Of a stretch of 64,000 nucleotides of DNA, positions 33,579 to 42,287 are shown piece by piece (the stretch's first letter is position 1; the number at the start of each line of letters is the position of its first letter). The position numbers and the translations under genes are program-made. The notes beneath the pieces were generated by a model, which worked only from the letters and a program-made list of their open reading frames with translations, had not been told where the DNA came from and ran no database searches. Origin of the DNA: Rhodobacter sp. TJ_12 (lineage in GTDB: Bacteria; Pseudomonadota; Alphaproteobacteria; Rhodobacterales; Rhodobacteraceae); assembly GCF_020023995.1 (NCBI RefSeq), contig NZ_NRRD01000017.1:1-64000 (forward strand). Direction: 5' to 3'.

Positions 33579-34401
33579 CACGGCGCTGATGGCGCTGATC
33601 CGCGAAGATGTGCCTGCGGGCGATCTGACGACCCGCAGCCTTGGGATCGGCGCCGAAGCGGGCGAAATCACCATGCGCGCGCGCGGGGAAATGACCGTCG
33701 CCTGTTCCGAGGAAGCGGTGCGGATTTTCCAGCTTCTCGGGGCTGAGGCGTGGATCGCCTGCCCTTCGGGCAAGCGGGTCGACGAAGGCGAGATGCTATT
33801 GTTTGGGCGCGGTCAGGCCGAGGCATTACATGCGGGCTGGAAGGTCGCGCAAACGCTGATGGAATGGGCCTCGGGCGTGGCCTCTTGTGCCAGTGACATT
33901 CTAACCGCCGCGCAGGCGTTGAACCCCGCTATTTCCGTGGCCTGCACGCGCAAATCGGTGCCGGGCACGCGGGCGCTGTCGCTCAAGGCCATCACCGCGG
34001 CCGGGGCCACGATCCACCGCGCGGGGCTGTCTGATACGGTGCTGCTCTTTGCCGAGCATCGCGTTTTTGGCGGGGAAAACGCGCTCGCTACACAAATCGC
34101 GCGCTTGCGCCAAACCTGCCCCGAGCGGCGCGTGGTCGTCGAAGTGGCCAACCGCGACGATGCCCTGGCCGCCGCGCAAGCTGGCGCCGACGTGCTGCAA
34201 CTTGAGAAATTCCCGCCTGCGGAGGTGGCCGCCACGGTCGCAGCGCTTGGCCCCGATTGGCCGGGCAAAGTCGCCGCAGCGGGCGGCATCAATACGAAAA
34301 ACGCGGCAGATTATGCCGCAACGGGCGCACATGTGCTGGTGACCTCGGCCCCCTATACCGCGCCGCCGCGCGACGTGAAGGTGCATATTGGCATGGCGTG
34401 A
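33562..34401 (+). CDS. modD: ModD, quinolinate phosphoribosyltransferase-like Mo-locus protein
   Basis: 279 residues related to nicotinate-nucleotide pyrophosphorylase (NadC): REDVPAGDLTTRSLG, EWASGVAS, TRKSVPGTRALSLKAITAAGA, and the C-terminal barrel text KVAAAGGINTKNAADYAATGAHVLVTSAPY. In R. capsulatus modD ends the modABCD operon and its disruption mildly affects Mo use; the reaction is not known. Three in-frame ATGs (33559, 33562, 33568) follow AGAGGA; I take 33562. It overlaps modC by 17 bases. Confidence 0.9.
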   Translation: MFMIDDTALMALIREDVPAGDLTTRSLGIGAEAGEITMRARGEMTVACSEEAVRIFQLLGAEAWIACPSGKRVDEGEMLLFGRGQAEALHAGWKVAQTLMEWASGVASCASDILTAAQALNPAISVACTRKSVPGTRALSLKAITAAGATIHRAGLSDTVLLFAEHRVFGGENALATQIARLRQTCPERRVVVEVANRDDALAAAQAGADVLQLEKFPPAEVAATVAALGPDWPGKVAAAGGINTKNAADYAATGAHVLVTSAPYTAPPRDVKVHIGMA

Positions 34402-34434
34402 GCTTCGCGCCCCAACCAATTGCCCAAACATGCG

Positions 34435-34471
34435 AAAGGGGCGCGGGAACCTTGGCTGCCCGCACCCCTTT
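34435..34471. terminator. Bidirectional terminator between modD and mop
   Basis: AAAGGGG-C-GCGGG pairs with CCCGC-A-CCCCTTT (12 pairs, one mismatch) around an 11-base loop, with A and T tracts at the ends for both strands. It serves the convergent modABCD and mop transcripts. Confidence 0.75.
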
Positions 34472-34490
34472 CCGCCCTGACAAGACAGCC

Positions 34491-34694
34491 CTAAAGGCCG
34501 ACGATCACATCGCTTGCCTTGATGATCGCGCTGGCCCGGTCTCCTACCTTCAGGCCCAAATCTGCGACCGCTTCATTGGTGATCGCGGCGGTGACGATAG
34601 ATCCGCCTATGTCGATTTTCACATGGGAGGTGACCTGACCAACATCTACGGCGGTCACTGTGCCCGTCAGAACATTGCGTGCGCTAAGCTTCAT
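34491..34694 (-). CDS. mop: Molbindin Mop (molybdate-binding protein)
   Basis: 67 residues, one Mop (TOBE) domain: MKLSARNVLTGTVTAVDVG, VTSHVKIDIGGSIVTAAIT and a C-terminal GDRASAIIKASDVIVGL. Molbindins form hexamers storing molybdate in the cytoplasm. It is known as a Mop protein in R. capsulatus, where transcription is activated by the ModE-like MopA. I see no clear Mo-box in the 100 bases upstream. Start MKLSARN is preferred over a longer frame because the family begins exactly there. Confidence 0.94.
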   Translation of the reverse strand: MKLSARNVLTGTVTAVDVGQVTSHVKIDIGGSIVTAAITNEAVADLGLKVGDRASAIIKASDVIVGL

Positions 34695-34850
34695 GCCTGT
34701 CCTTTCCGGCCCGCCTGTGGGCCCTTCCGGGGTCACGACTGCCGACAACATCGGCTAAGGTCAGGGTCGCGCCGAAAAGGCCCAAAAACAAGCGCCGATC
34801 GCACACGTCGGCCATGCGCAATCGGCATGAGGATTTGGCCCCAAAGGGGT

Positions 34851-35684
34851 TTATCCTTCCGCCACCGTGAGTCGCTCCACCACGGCCGACAGCGGCGCAT
34901 CGATCCGGGTGATCGCCAGTTCCTCGATGAATTTTTCTTCCATCTTGGTCAGCGGGCCGGGGATCACGGCGATATGGCCCGGGGCGGATCGTTTTGCGAT
35001 TTGGCGCGCGTAAATGCGCAAAAGCTGATCGTCGAACCGGCAGCCCAAAAACAGGAACGGGCGGCCCGTGCGGCGGTTTTGCACCTCTTCCGGGATCGGG
35101 GTCTGAATATCGATCTCGGTCAGCACTTCCACGTAATCGGCATCCGACATCAGGAACGAGCCTTCGGCCGTGGCCAGCCCATGCGGCTTGTAGATCAGGC
35201 TTGGCCAGCTTGGGTCGGCCCCCTCCAATTCGCCGCCGCCGGCGGTGAAGGCGCGGTGATAATCCTCGGTCCAGCCGCCCGAGCGGCTGACGCCCTGAAC
35301 ATAGCCCCAATCGTCGCGGCCCGGCCCGAAAGCGCGCAAAATGCCATCGTCATACCAGCTATCCACCACCATCGGCGGGCGCACACGGGCAAGCCATTCA
35401 TGCACCGGGTTGGCATCGCCCGGCGGCACGGCGAATGCCTCGCGCACCAATTTATTCAGTGTGCCCCGGAACTTGCGGCTTTCGATATATTGCGCCACGG
35501 CCCAAAGGTTGCCCACCGCGCGGCGCGGCACCCGGACCTTGGCTTCCAAAATGGCGGACAGCGCAGGCGGGGTAGAGGGCGCTTCGCCCCCCGACAGGGC
35601 CGAGACCTCGGCCCCAAGGTAAGGCACGCGCTTGCCCTGCGCCACCTCGGCCATCGCCGTATCCAGCAGGTCCAGATCGGCCAT
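34851..35684 (-). CDS. SIR2-like domain protein at end of nifB operon
   Basis: 277 residues. The N-terminal GKRVPYLGAEVSALSGG resembles the G-A-G-x-S NAD loop of SIR2-like proteins. IYKPHGLAT and the C-terminal PFLFLGCRFDDQLLRIYARQI match the GxSxxD-type SIR2_2 signature. It follows nifT without a gap (starts 3 bases after its stop), so it is expressed with nifB and nifZT. SIR2-like proteins of this kind occur in alphaproteobacterial nif clusters, but the substrate, and whether NAD is cleaved, is unknown. A TTG two codons earlier is an alternative start. Confidence 0.72.
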   Translation of the reverse strand: MADLDLLDTAMAEVAQGKRVPYLGAEVSALSGGEAPSTPPALSAILEAKVRVPRRAVGNLWAVAQYIESRKFRGTLNKLVREAFAVPPGDANPVHEWLARVRPPMVVDSWYDDGILRAFGPGRDDWGYVQGVSRSGGWTEDYHRAFTAGGGELEGADPSWPSLIYKPHGLATAEGSFLMSDADYVEVLTEIDIQTPIPEEVQNRRTGRPFLFLGCRFDDQLLRIYARQIAKRSAPGHIAVIPGPLTKMEEKFIEELAITRIDAPLSAVVERLTVAEG

Positions 35685-35686
35685 GC

Positions 35687-35899
35687 TCAATCCTCGTCGG
35701 CGATCTTGCGCGCATCCACCGTCACCGGCAGCGCGGGGGGCGTGTCAAATTCGGGCATAGCAAAGACCCAGCCGTTCGAAAGCTTGGCCCAGCCGCCCCA
35801 CAGGCCCGGCTTTTCCTGCTCGACCACCATCTCTTCAAGGTCCTTTTTCGGCACATAGGCTTCAAGGCCTTTGGCGGTTTCGCGGATCATCACTTTCAT
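35687..35899 (-). CDS. nifT: NifT/FixU protein
   Basis: 70 residues with the full NifT pattern: MKVMIRETAKGLEAYVPKKDLEE, GLWGGWAKLSNGWVFAMPE, and PALPVTVDARKI. A small beta-rich protein of unknown biochemical function usually found beside nifZ or nifK. It lies 30 bases after nifZ in the nifB operon. Confidence 0.95.
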   Translation of the reverse strand: MKVMIRETAKGLEAYVPKKDLEEMVVEQEKPGLWGGWAKLSNGWVFAMPEFDTPPALPVTVDARKIADED

Positions 35900-35929
35900 C
35901 GGGCGTACTCCTTGGAGAAATAGGGAAAT

Positions 35930-36268
35930 TCAGGCTTTTTGCAGCATGTCACGGGTGACGATGTGGGATTGCAGCGCGGGGCGATCATCGTCGCGGGCGC
36001 GCAATTCCTCGGCGGGGGTGATCTCGGCCTCGCGCATACCGACAATCGCGCCACGTTCAAGATAATCGACGGCGTAGATGTAGAATTGCCCGAGGAAGGT
36101 GCCGATGTCGCGCACATAGCCCACATCGCCCTTTTTCACGACAATCTCGCCAATCTCGCGGCCCGGCATGGTGCCATCGTTCTTCACCTGCTTGCGCGAG
36201 ACGACCTTGTCACCCGGCAAATAAAGCGGTTGGCGATACACCTCGATTTCGCGGTCATCAGTCGACAT
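35930..36268 (-). CDS. nifZ: NifZ, P-cluster maturation protein
   Basis: 112 residues. EIEVYRQPLYLPGDKVVSRKQVKNDGT followed by GREIGEIVVKKGDVGYVRDIGTFLG and VDYLERGAIVGMREAEI is the NifZ domain (SH3-like). NifZ helps form the second P-cluster in NifDK. I start it at the ATG at 36268, which overlaps the LRV gene by 11 bases. Confidence 0.94.
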   Translation of the reverse strand: MSTDDREIEVYRQPLYLPGDKVVSRKQVKNDGTMPGREIGEIVVKKGDVGYVRDIGTFLGQFYIYAVDYLERGAIVGMREAEITPAEELRARDDDRPALQSHIVTRDMLQKA

Positions 36269-37010
36269 CTGCGGCTCCTTCCAGCTTGGCAAGCCGCGCC
36301 TTTGCGGTCTCGCGGATGATTTCTTCGGGGTCGTCGATCAGATGCGCGAGCACCTTTTCACAGCCCTCTTCGGCGGCGGCGTAGCGCACGCGGATATCGG
36401 GGTCTTCGACAAACAACATCGGGCGGCGGCGCGCGGCATCGCGGCGCACAAGGGGATCGGGGTCGGCCCGAAACCGGTCGATCCAATCGGCGCCGATGCG
36501 GCGCACCAAATGGGCGCGCACTTCCGGGTCGGCATCGCAGATCATCACCGGCAGCATGCCCTCTTCGGCACGGCGCGCGACCACCAACCGGATACCGGGG
36601 TCGTCGTCATGCACCAGCGGCAACAGCTTGTTCGGCGGCAGACGCCACGCGACCGCAATGCGCACATTGCGGTCTGGGTCCGCCATCAGCCGCTCGGCAC
36701 TGGTTTGCGGCAGCCGCAAGATCGCCATCGCGCGCACCGCCGGATCTGGGTCTTCCAGCAAGCGTGGCAGCCGGAAAATAGAGGCGTGGCGCGCCGCATT
36801 CACCCGCGTTTCGAAATACGGGTGATTGAGGTTTTCATCGGCCAGTTCCGGATTGAGCAGAAAGAACCGCTCAATCCGTTTTGCATAGCGATCATTCAGG
36901 CACGACCAGCCCTGACCGCATTGCCCAAGGTCGAGCCGCATCCGGAAGCGACAGTTGTCGCAATCCAGCGCCCTGCCCTCCCAATCCAGCGGTTCCGGTC
37001 CTTCGGGCAT
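36258..37010 (-). CDS. 4Fe-4S leucine-rich repeat variant (LRV) protein
   Basis: 250 residues. Cysteines C17-x2-C20-x10-C31-x5-C37 form the N-terminal [4Fe-4S] site (DCDNCRFRM, QCGQGWSC). From residue 55 on there are about seven LRV repeats of ~24 residues (DPDPAVRAMAILRLP, DPDRNVRIAVAWRLP, DDDPGIRLVVARRA, DADPEVRAHLVRRI and so on). This matches the Azotobacter vinelandii LRV protein encoded next to nif genes. The role is unknown; protein-protein contact with redox sensing is a reasonable inference. Confidence 0.93.
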   Translation of the reverse strand: MPEGPEPLDWEGRALDCDNCRFRMRLDLGQCGQGWSCLNDRYAKRIERFFLLNPELADENLNHPYFETRVNAARHASIFRLPRLLEDPDPAVRAMAILRLPQTSAERLMADPDRNVRIAVAWRLPPNKLLPLVHDDDPGIRLVVARRAEEGMLPVMICDADPEVRAHLVRRIGADWIDRFRADPDPLVRRDAARRRPMLFVEDPDIRVRYAAAEEGCEKVLAHLIDDPEEIIRETAKARLAKLEGAADVD

Positions 37011-37019
37011 GATGCCTCC

Positions 37020-38516
37020 TTAGGCGCGCTCGGCTTGCGCCGGGGCCAGCCCCATGCGCGCGCGGTAAACGGCGGAAACGGCGGTCTCGATATAGTCATA
37101 GGCGTGATCTTGCAGCACCGTGATGCCCGCCTCGGCCAGCGTTTCGCGCGGGCAATCGCCGATTTTCGCGCACAGCACCGTGTCGATGCCCTCCAGCGTG
37201 GCAATCACCCGATCCAGACGGTCTTCCTCGCCCGCGCCATCGACACAGTAATTGTCGCAGCGGCGGTGGAAAGCAAAGCGCACGCCATCGGTATCCACCT
37301 CGAACACTTGGAATTCCGACGCATGGCCGAAATGATGGTTGATGCGCCCGCCGCCTTGGGTAGCCACGGCAACAAGCAGTTTCGGCGCGGTTTCCGCCAC
37401 GGTTGCGCCGGTTTCGGCCTTGGCATCTTCTGCCGCCGCACGACGGTCTTCGCGTTCCTTGGCGACCCATTCTTTATAGGTGTCGCGCGCCGCCGGATCA
37501 TAGGCGACCTCTTCGGGCACCAAATCCTTGGTGAATTCCTGCCCGCGATCTTCGCCCAACAGCCCCACCGCATCGGCGCGGCATTGGCGGCAATGTTTCA
37601 TCAGGTTCGCGCCACCGGCACAGGCTTCTTGCACCTTTTGCAATTCCGCAGCGGTCGGGCCGCGCTGGCCGGTCAGGCCGAAATGCGTGCCATGCGCCGG
37701 GTCGGAAATCAGCGGCATGATGTTGTGCAAGAACGCGCCACGGCGTTTGACTTCCTTGTTCACCTCCAAAAGGTGCTCGTCATTGATGCCGGGGATCAGG
37801 ACCGAGTTCACTTTGACCAAGATCCCGCGTTCCACCAGCATATCAAGCGCCAACATCTGCTGTTCGTGCAAGATGCGGCTGGCTTCCACACCGTAATAGC
37901 GCTGCCCGCCATGGCGGATCCACGGATAGATTTTCGCGCCCACTTCCGGGTCGATCATGTTGATGGTGATCGTGACATGGTCGACATTCATATCGGCCAG
38001 TTCGTCGACATGCTGCGGCAATGCCAGCCCGTTGGAGCTCAGGCAAAGGCGGATGTCGGGAATATCTTCGCGCACCTTGGTGAAGGTTTGCTTGGTCTTT
38101 TTCCAATCGGCGCAGCTATCGCCCGGCCCGGCAATGCCCAGAACCGACAATTGCGGCACTTCATTGGCCACCGCAATCACCTTGCGTGCGGCTTCCTCGG
38201 GCGTCAGGCGTTCAGACACCACACCGGGGCGGCTTTCATTGGCGCAATCATATTTGCGGTTACAGTAGTTGCACTGGATGTTGCAGGCGGGCGCGACGGC
38301 CACGTGCATCCGGGCGAAATAGTGGTGCGCCTCTTCCGAATAGCAGGGGTGATCTTTCACCTTCGCCCAGGTTTCCGGGTCCATATCCTCGGGCGCCTGT
38401 TTTGAGCCGCAACCGGTGGCACCGGAGGTCGAGCACCCCTCGGAGGCCATCGCCTTTTCCAGCGCATCTTTGGTGCCGATGGTGAGCCCCCCGAGCGAGA
38501 CGATATTGTCAGACAT
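37020..38516 (-). CDS. nifB: NifB, radical SAM FeMo-co precursor synthase
   Basis: 498 residues. Radical-SAM site C78-NIQ-C82-NY-C85 in APACNIQCNYCNRKYDC, extra conserved Cys in the N-terminal segment (SEGCSTSGATGCGSK) and HCRQCRADAVGLLGEDR later. From about 375 a NifX/NafY-like domain (VAVATQGGGRINHHFGHASEF) binds the product. It makes NifB-co, the 8Fe-9S-C precursor, for NifEN. It opens the operon nifB-LRV-nifZ-nifT-SIR2 and is preceded by its own sigma-54 promoter. Confidence 0.97.
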   Translation of the reverse strand: MSDNIVSLGGLTIGTKDALEKAMASEGCSTSGATGCGSKQAPEDMDPETWAKVKDHPCYSEEAHHYFARMHVAVAPACNIQCNYCNRKYDCANESRPGVVSERLTPEEAARKVIAVANEVPQLSVLGIAGPGDSCADWKKTKQTFTKVREDIPDIRLCLSSNGLALPQHVDELADMNVDHVTITINMIDPEVGAKIYPWIRHGGQRYYGVEASRILHEQQMLALDMLVERGILVKVNSVLIPGINDEHLLEVNKEVKRRGAFLHNIMPLISDPAHGTHFGLTGQRGPTAAELQKVQEACAGGANLMKHCRQCRADAVGLLGEDRGQEFTKDLVPEEVAYDPAARDTYKEWVAKEREDRRAAAEDAKAETGATVAETAPKLLVAVATQGGGRINHHFGHASEFQVFEVDTDGVRFAFHRRCDNYCVDGAGEEDRLDRVIATLEGIDTVLCAKIGDCPRETLAEAGITVLQDHAYDYIETAVSAVYRARMGLAPAQAERA

Positions 38517-38556
38517 GGTGCTTCCCCTTGCTGTGCTGCGCGTTCAGAAGATATTC

Positions 38557-38572
38557 AGCAAAGAGCGTGCCA
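38557..38572 (-). promoter_or_regulatory. Sigma-54 promoter of nifB
   Basis: On the minus strand TGGCAC-GCTCT-TTGCT, a perfect -24 and near-perfect -12 element, 41 bases upstream of the nifB start codon. The GG/GC dinucleotides are correctly spaced. Confidence 0.88.
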
Positions 38573-38612
38573 AGGCGTTTGGGGGCGCTTTGTGGGGGTT
38601 TGGCACGAAGTT

Positions 38613-38628
38613 TGTCGCATCCGCGACA
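38613..38628. promoter_or_regulatory. NifA upstream activator site for nifB
   Basis: Perfect TGT-CGCATCCGCG-ACA, 41 bases beyond the -24 element. Two further TGGCAC-like sequences flank it (38601 on plus, 38637 on minus), but their -12 elements are poor. Confidence 0.82.
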
Positions 38629-38722
38629 ATGAGTGTGCCAAGTTTTGGAACGCAACACGCCCGAAGCGCCATTTGGGCCTCGGGCGTGGGCCGGTCGAAA
38701 CCGGAGGTCAGGGCAAGCGGCG

Positions 38723-40552
38723 TCAGATCCGGCGCAACTCGATCTCGAACTTTTGCAGCGCATAGGCGATCTGGCGCGGGGTCATCCCCAACAGCCGCGC
38801 CGCTTTCGCCTGCACCCAGCCTGCGCTTTCCAAGGCGCGGATCAGCTCATCACGGGTGATGTTCGAGGTTTTGCGGCGCACCTGATGCACCTCTTCGGGT
38901 TCGGGATGCGGCGGCTCAAAGGCCGCGGGCGCGTGATGGGCCACCGGCTCATGTACGGGCGGGGCCATCGGCGGGGCGGCAGCGGGCGGGGCCGCAGCCT
39001 GTGGCGGCGGTTCGGGCGCACGCACGCTGGGCGTGATCGTGCGCCCCGAGGCCAGCCCGCCAATCGGCGAGGCGCCTTCTTGCAACCGGAAGAGTTCGGC
39101 CGAAAGGCACGCCCCTTGCGAACAGGCCAATTCATTGGCAAGCACGATTTCCCCATCCGACAATGCAGCGGCCCGGTTCACGCAGTTTTCCAGCTCCCGC
39201 ACGTTGCCGGGGAATTTGCACCGGCAAATCTGGTCAAACGCACCGGGGGCAAATTTGACATCCGTTCCGTTCGATTTGTTGAACCGGTCAAGGAACAGCT
39301 GCGCCAAGGGCTTAATGTCGGATTTGCGCTGACGCAGCGGCGGCAGCACGATCGGCACGACACAAATCCGGAAGTAAAGATCGGCGCGGAATTCCCCGCG
39401 CGCGACCGCCTCTTCCAGATCGCGGTTGGTGGCGGCGACGATGCGCACATCCACCTTGATCGTGCGCTGCCCGCCCACACGTTCAAACTCGCCCTCTTGC
39501 AAGACCCGCAAAAGCTTCGTCTGGAAGGTGGGGGAAATCTCGCCGATCTCATCCAAAAAGAGCGTGCCGCCATCGGCCAGTTCAAACCGCCCTTTCTTCA
39601 GCGCATTGGCCCCGGTGAAGGCGCCCTTTTCATGGCCGAACAGTTCGGATTCCAAAAGCGTTTCCGACAAAGCCGCGCAGTTGACCCGGATAAACGCCCC
39701 CTTGGCGCGGGGCGATTGGCTGTGCACCGCGCGGGCGAACAATTCCTTGCCGGTGCCGCTTTCGCCGCGCAGCAACACGGGGGTTTTCGTGCCCGCCACG
39801 CGCTTGACCTGCGCCACCACCTCGGAAATCGCCGGGCTGTCGCCGATGATCCCGTCGATGGTCACCGGCGGCTGGTTTCCGCCGCGCTGGTCATTCATGC
39901 TTTGCAGCATGCGCCGCGTATCTTCAAGCGCGCGTTCACGGTCGCGCGCCACCCGCGCGCGGAACGCCAAAGCCTGTTCAAGAAGCGAGGCCACCATGGT
40001 CAGCACCCGCACATCGGCATCGGAATAGCCCGCGCGCTTGTGGTCATGGCTGCGATAGGCCGCCAAAACACCCAGCACGAAATGGCTGCGTTCTGGGTCA
40101 CGCAGCGGCACGGCAATCAAGGTCTGACCGGAATCGCGCAGCCGCGGCGGCACCGCATCGGGGCCAAATTCTTCTTCCAGATCAAAGGCTACAAAGGGCA
40201 CGGATGACCGAAACACGATCCGCGCCACCGCATCGGGCAGCACATCCGAGGGCGGGTCATCCTCATTGCGGCGAAACGCCGTTGCGGCGATGCGGTAGGG
40301 GTTCACCCGCCGGTCTTTGCCATCGGGTTCGGCCAGAACCGCCAACACCCCGTGGCGCAAATCCAGAAACGACGACAGCACGTTGAAAATCTGCGGCACA
40401 ACGGCCATCGGGTCCGGCGCCCCGGCAAAGGTTTTGGCAATTTCATAAATCGCATCAAGCGCCAGCCGGTCGGCCACCTGCCGCGCCGAGCGTTTGCGCG
40501 GTCGGGCCGGGCCCACCCCGGCGTCTTGTTCGGCGTGCGTCTGGTCGGTCAT
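38723..40552 (-). CDS. nifA: NifA, sigma-54-dependent activator of nif genes
   Basis: 609 residues. N-terminal GAF domain (about 30-195), AAA+ domain with Walker A GESGTGKE at 263-270 and sigma-54 contact loop GAFTGA at 310-315, and a C-terminal Fis-type HTH (LIRALESAGWVQAKAARLLG, then MTPRQIAYALQ). The linker after the AAA+ domain carries CRCKF and CSQGAC, the Cys-x4-Cys type motif of oxygen-sensitive alphaproteobacterial NifA. A long Pro/Ala-rich linker precedes the HTH. It binds TGT-N10-ACA sites before nifE, iscA and nifB. The 295-base gap upstream shows no sigma-54 element, so its own control is probably NtrC/sigma-70. Confidence 0.97.
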   Translation of the reverse strand: MTDQTHAEQDAGVGPARPRKRSARQVADRLALDAIYEIAKTFAGAPDPMAVVPQIFNVLSSFLDLRHGVLAVLAEPDGKDRRVNPYRIAATAFRRNEDDPPSDVLPDAVARIVFRSSVPFVAFDLEEEFGPDAVPPRLRDSGQTLIAVPLRDPERSHFVLGVLAAYRSHDHKRAGYSDADVRVLTMVASLLEQALAFRARVARDRERALEDTRRMLQSMNDQRGGNQPPVTIDGIIGDSPAISEVVAQVKRVAGTKTPVLLRGESGTGKELFARAVHSQSPRAKGAFIRVNCAALSETLLESELFGHEKGAFTGANALKKGRFELADGGTLFLDEIGEISPTFQTKLLRVLQEGEFERVGGQRTIKVDVRIVAATNRDLEEAVARGEFRADLYFRICVVPIVLPPLRQRKSDIKPLAQLFLDRFNKSNGTDVKFAPGAFDQICRCKFPGNVRELENCVNRAAALSDGEIVLANELACSQGACLSAELFRLQEGASPIGGLASGRTITPSVRAPEPPPQAAAPPAAAPPMAPPVHEPVAHHAPAAFEPPHPEPEEVHQVRRKTSNITRDELIRALESAGWVQAKAARLLGMTPRQIAYALQKFEIELRRI

Positions 40553-40847
40553 GGTATTCAAATCCCTGTCTCGAGCATGCACAGAAATGGTGATGGCTCT
40601 TCAATCGCCTCCTGCCTGCCGAAGCAAAGCCGGTCTGTCACTGCGCGAAAGAATCGCATCTTGCCACTTCACATCCGTGGCCCCCCCAAAGGTATATTGG
40701 AGCCGAATGGATCGGGATGCGGCAGGCATCGGGAGATTGGGCGGTTTTGTCGCTCAATTTTGCGTTTCATCACAGCCTTACGCACAACTTTGCGGCGATG
40801 GGGCGCGCCATGGCGCAAAAAGCGGCATCTGATATGCGGAATACGAC
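40553..40847 (-). promoter_or_regulatory. nifA upstream region (295 bases between rpoN and nifA)
   Basis: Non-coding stretch that must contain the nifA promoter. I see no TGGCAC-N5-TTGC element and no perfect TGT-N10-ACA site, unlike the other nif transcription units. An NtrC- and sigma-70-dependent promoter as in other Rhodobacter is the simplest expectation, but I could not delimit it. Confidence 0.4.
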
Positions 40848-42134
40848 TTAACCGGCCAGGGCCGCGCGGCGCCGCTCGTAAGACGAGGCCAGCCCCAGCG
40901 TCGAGCGGTATTTCGCCACGGTGCGCCGCGCAAGCCGCAGCCCGGCCCGTTCGGCCAGCACCACAATCGCATCATCGCTCAGCGGATTGGCCGGATCTTC
41001 ATCGCCCACCACGCGGTTGACGAAATCGAGCGCGGAATCGCGCGAGATCGCCTCGCCCCCCGCGCCGGTCGACACTGCGCGCGAAAAGAACGCCCGCAGC
41101 GGCAGTGCGCGCACCGGGGTCTGGATCATCCGCCCCGAAACCGCGCGCGAAATGGTCGAGGCATGCAGCCCCAGTTCCGCCGCCACATCTTCCAGCGTCA
41201 GCGGCACCAGATGCGCGGGCCCCTTTTCCAAAAAGGCCGATTGACGGGCAACCAAAACCGCCGCCGTGCGCAAAAGCGTATCGCCGCGCCGTTCCAGCGC
41301 CTGCGCAAGCGCGCGCGCCTCGGCCAAGGCTTTGCGCCGTTCGGCCCGCGCGGTCTTGTCAGTCTGGCCATCGGGCAGCCGGTCTTCGCGCACGGTGATC
41401 GAGGGCGAGGTGGCGCGGTTCAGCTCGACCGTCCAGCCTTCTTCGCCGCGCACGGCAATCAGATCGGGCGGAAATACCGGGGTCGGCTGATGGTCGAAGG
41501 CCAGCCCCGGTTTCGGGTTCAAATGCCGGATCTGCTTGACGATCTCCGGAATGTCGGAAACCTCGCAATCGCACAAATCGGCCAATTCATTCAGCCGGTT
41601 TTCCGCCAACAGGTTGATATTGCGAATAAGGCTTTCGACTTCCCAAGTCAGAATATCTTCTTCGCGCGCCTGAATGATTAGGCAATCGGGCAGATCGCGG
41701 GCAAACAGCCCTGCCGGTTCAAGGCCTTGCAACACCGTCAGCACGGCTTCGGCGCGCGTGGTCGACACCCCCGCCGACAGCGCGATATTTTCCACCGACG
41801 TGCTGAGCCAGCCCGAGGGTTCCAAAGACTCCGCAAACCGCAGCGCGACCATCCGCTCGGACGGGTTGGTGAAGGCCATCTCGATTTGATCGACCACATG
41901 CGCCATCAGGCTGGGCTTATGCGCGGCCACCGCCGCCACGGCATCGAAATCCGCCCCGCCGCGCGCCACAAAGGCCGAGGGCGCGCGATAGGCCAGATAT
42001 GGGTTGGAGGTGGCTTGCTCGACAAGATGTTCGGAAAGGTCGTGCGAGGACATGCCGAGGATCGCCAGAGAGTGGAGCATCTGCCCCCCCATCTGCATCG
42101 ATTGGCGTTGTGTAAGCGTCTGCACGAGGTCCAT
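40848..42134 (-). CDS. rpoN: RNA polymerase sigma-54 factor (nif-linked RpoN)
   Basis: 428 residues, somewhat shorter than enterobacterial RpoN (about 477). Region I is Gln-rich (LVQTLTQRQSMQMGGQMLHSL). The core-binding middle part includes IVKQIRHLNPKPGLAFD. The HTH is LTLEDVAAELGLHASTISRAVSG, and the RpoN box is ARRTVAKYR near the C-terminus. It reads the four -24/-12 promoters in this cluster. Rhodobacter species often carry several rpoN copies with distinct promoter sets; the nif-linked one partners NifA. It follows nifW after 153 bases. Confidence 0.96.
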   Translation of the reverse strand: MDLVQTLTQRQSMQMGGQMLHSLAILGMSSHDLSEHLVEQATSNPYLAYRAPSAFVARGGADFDAVAAVAAHKPSLMAHVVDQIEMAFTNPSERMVALRFAESLEPSGWLSTSVENIALSAGVSTTRAEAVLTVLQGLEPAGLFARDLPDCLIIQAREEDILTWEVESLIRNINLLAENRLNELADLCDCEVSDIPEIVKQIRHLNPKPGLAFDHQPTPVFPPDLIAVRGEEGWTVELNRATSPSITVREDRLPDGQTDKTARAERRKALAEARALAQALERRGDTLLRTAAVLVARQSAFLEKGPAHLVPLTLEDVAAELGLHASTISRAVSGRMIQTPVRALPLRAFFSRAVSTGAGGEAISRDSALDFVNRVVGDEDPANPLSDDAIVVLAERAGLRLARRTVAKYRSTLGLASSYERRRAALAG

Positions 42135-42185
42135 GGGATCAACCTATCTCAATGGGTTCGGGCCGGAACGGCGGGTTTGTTGGCC

Positions 42186-42210
42186 TGCGACACTACAACC
42201 GTAGGTCGCA
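42186..42210. other. Hairpin between nifW and rpoN
   Basis: TGCGAC-A-CTAC pairs with GTAG-GTCGCA around AACC (10 pairs, one bulged A). No T-run follows, so it is more likely an RNA processing or attenuation structure separating iscA-nifUSVW from rpoN than a strong terminator. Confidence 0.5.
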
Positions 42211-42287
42211 AGATGACTTGCGCGAAAAAGTGGCAGGGGGCAGCGCGATGCAAAAGATTTTGGCACACCATGCGCGCCCCGCCCCTG

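Noticed and set aside
34820-34850. CCCC-TTT-GGGG hairpin after the SIR2-like gene as terminator
   Set aside because: Only four pairs and no T-run; too weak to call.
38601-38640. Additional TGGCAC elements near nifB as extra sigma-54 promoters
   Set aside because: Their -12 positions read TTGTC or similar without the GC, and they overlap the NifA site; probably fortuitous or minor.
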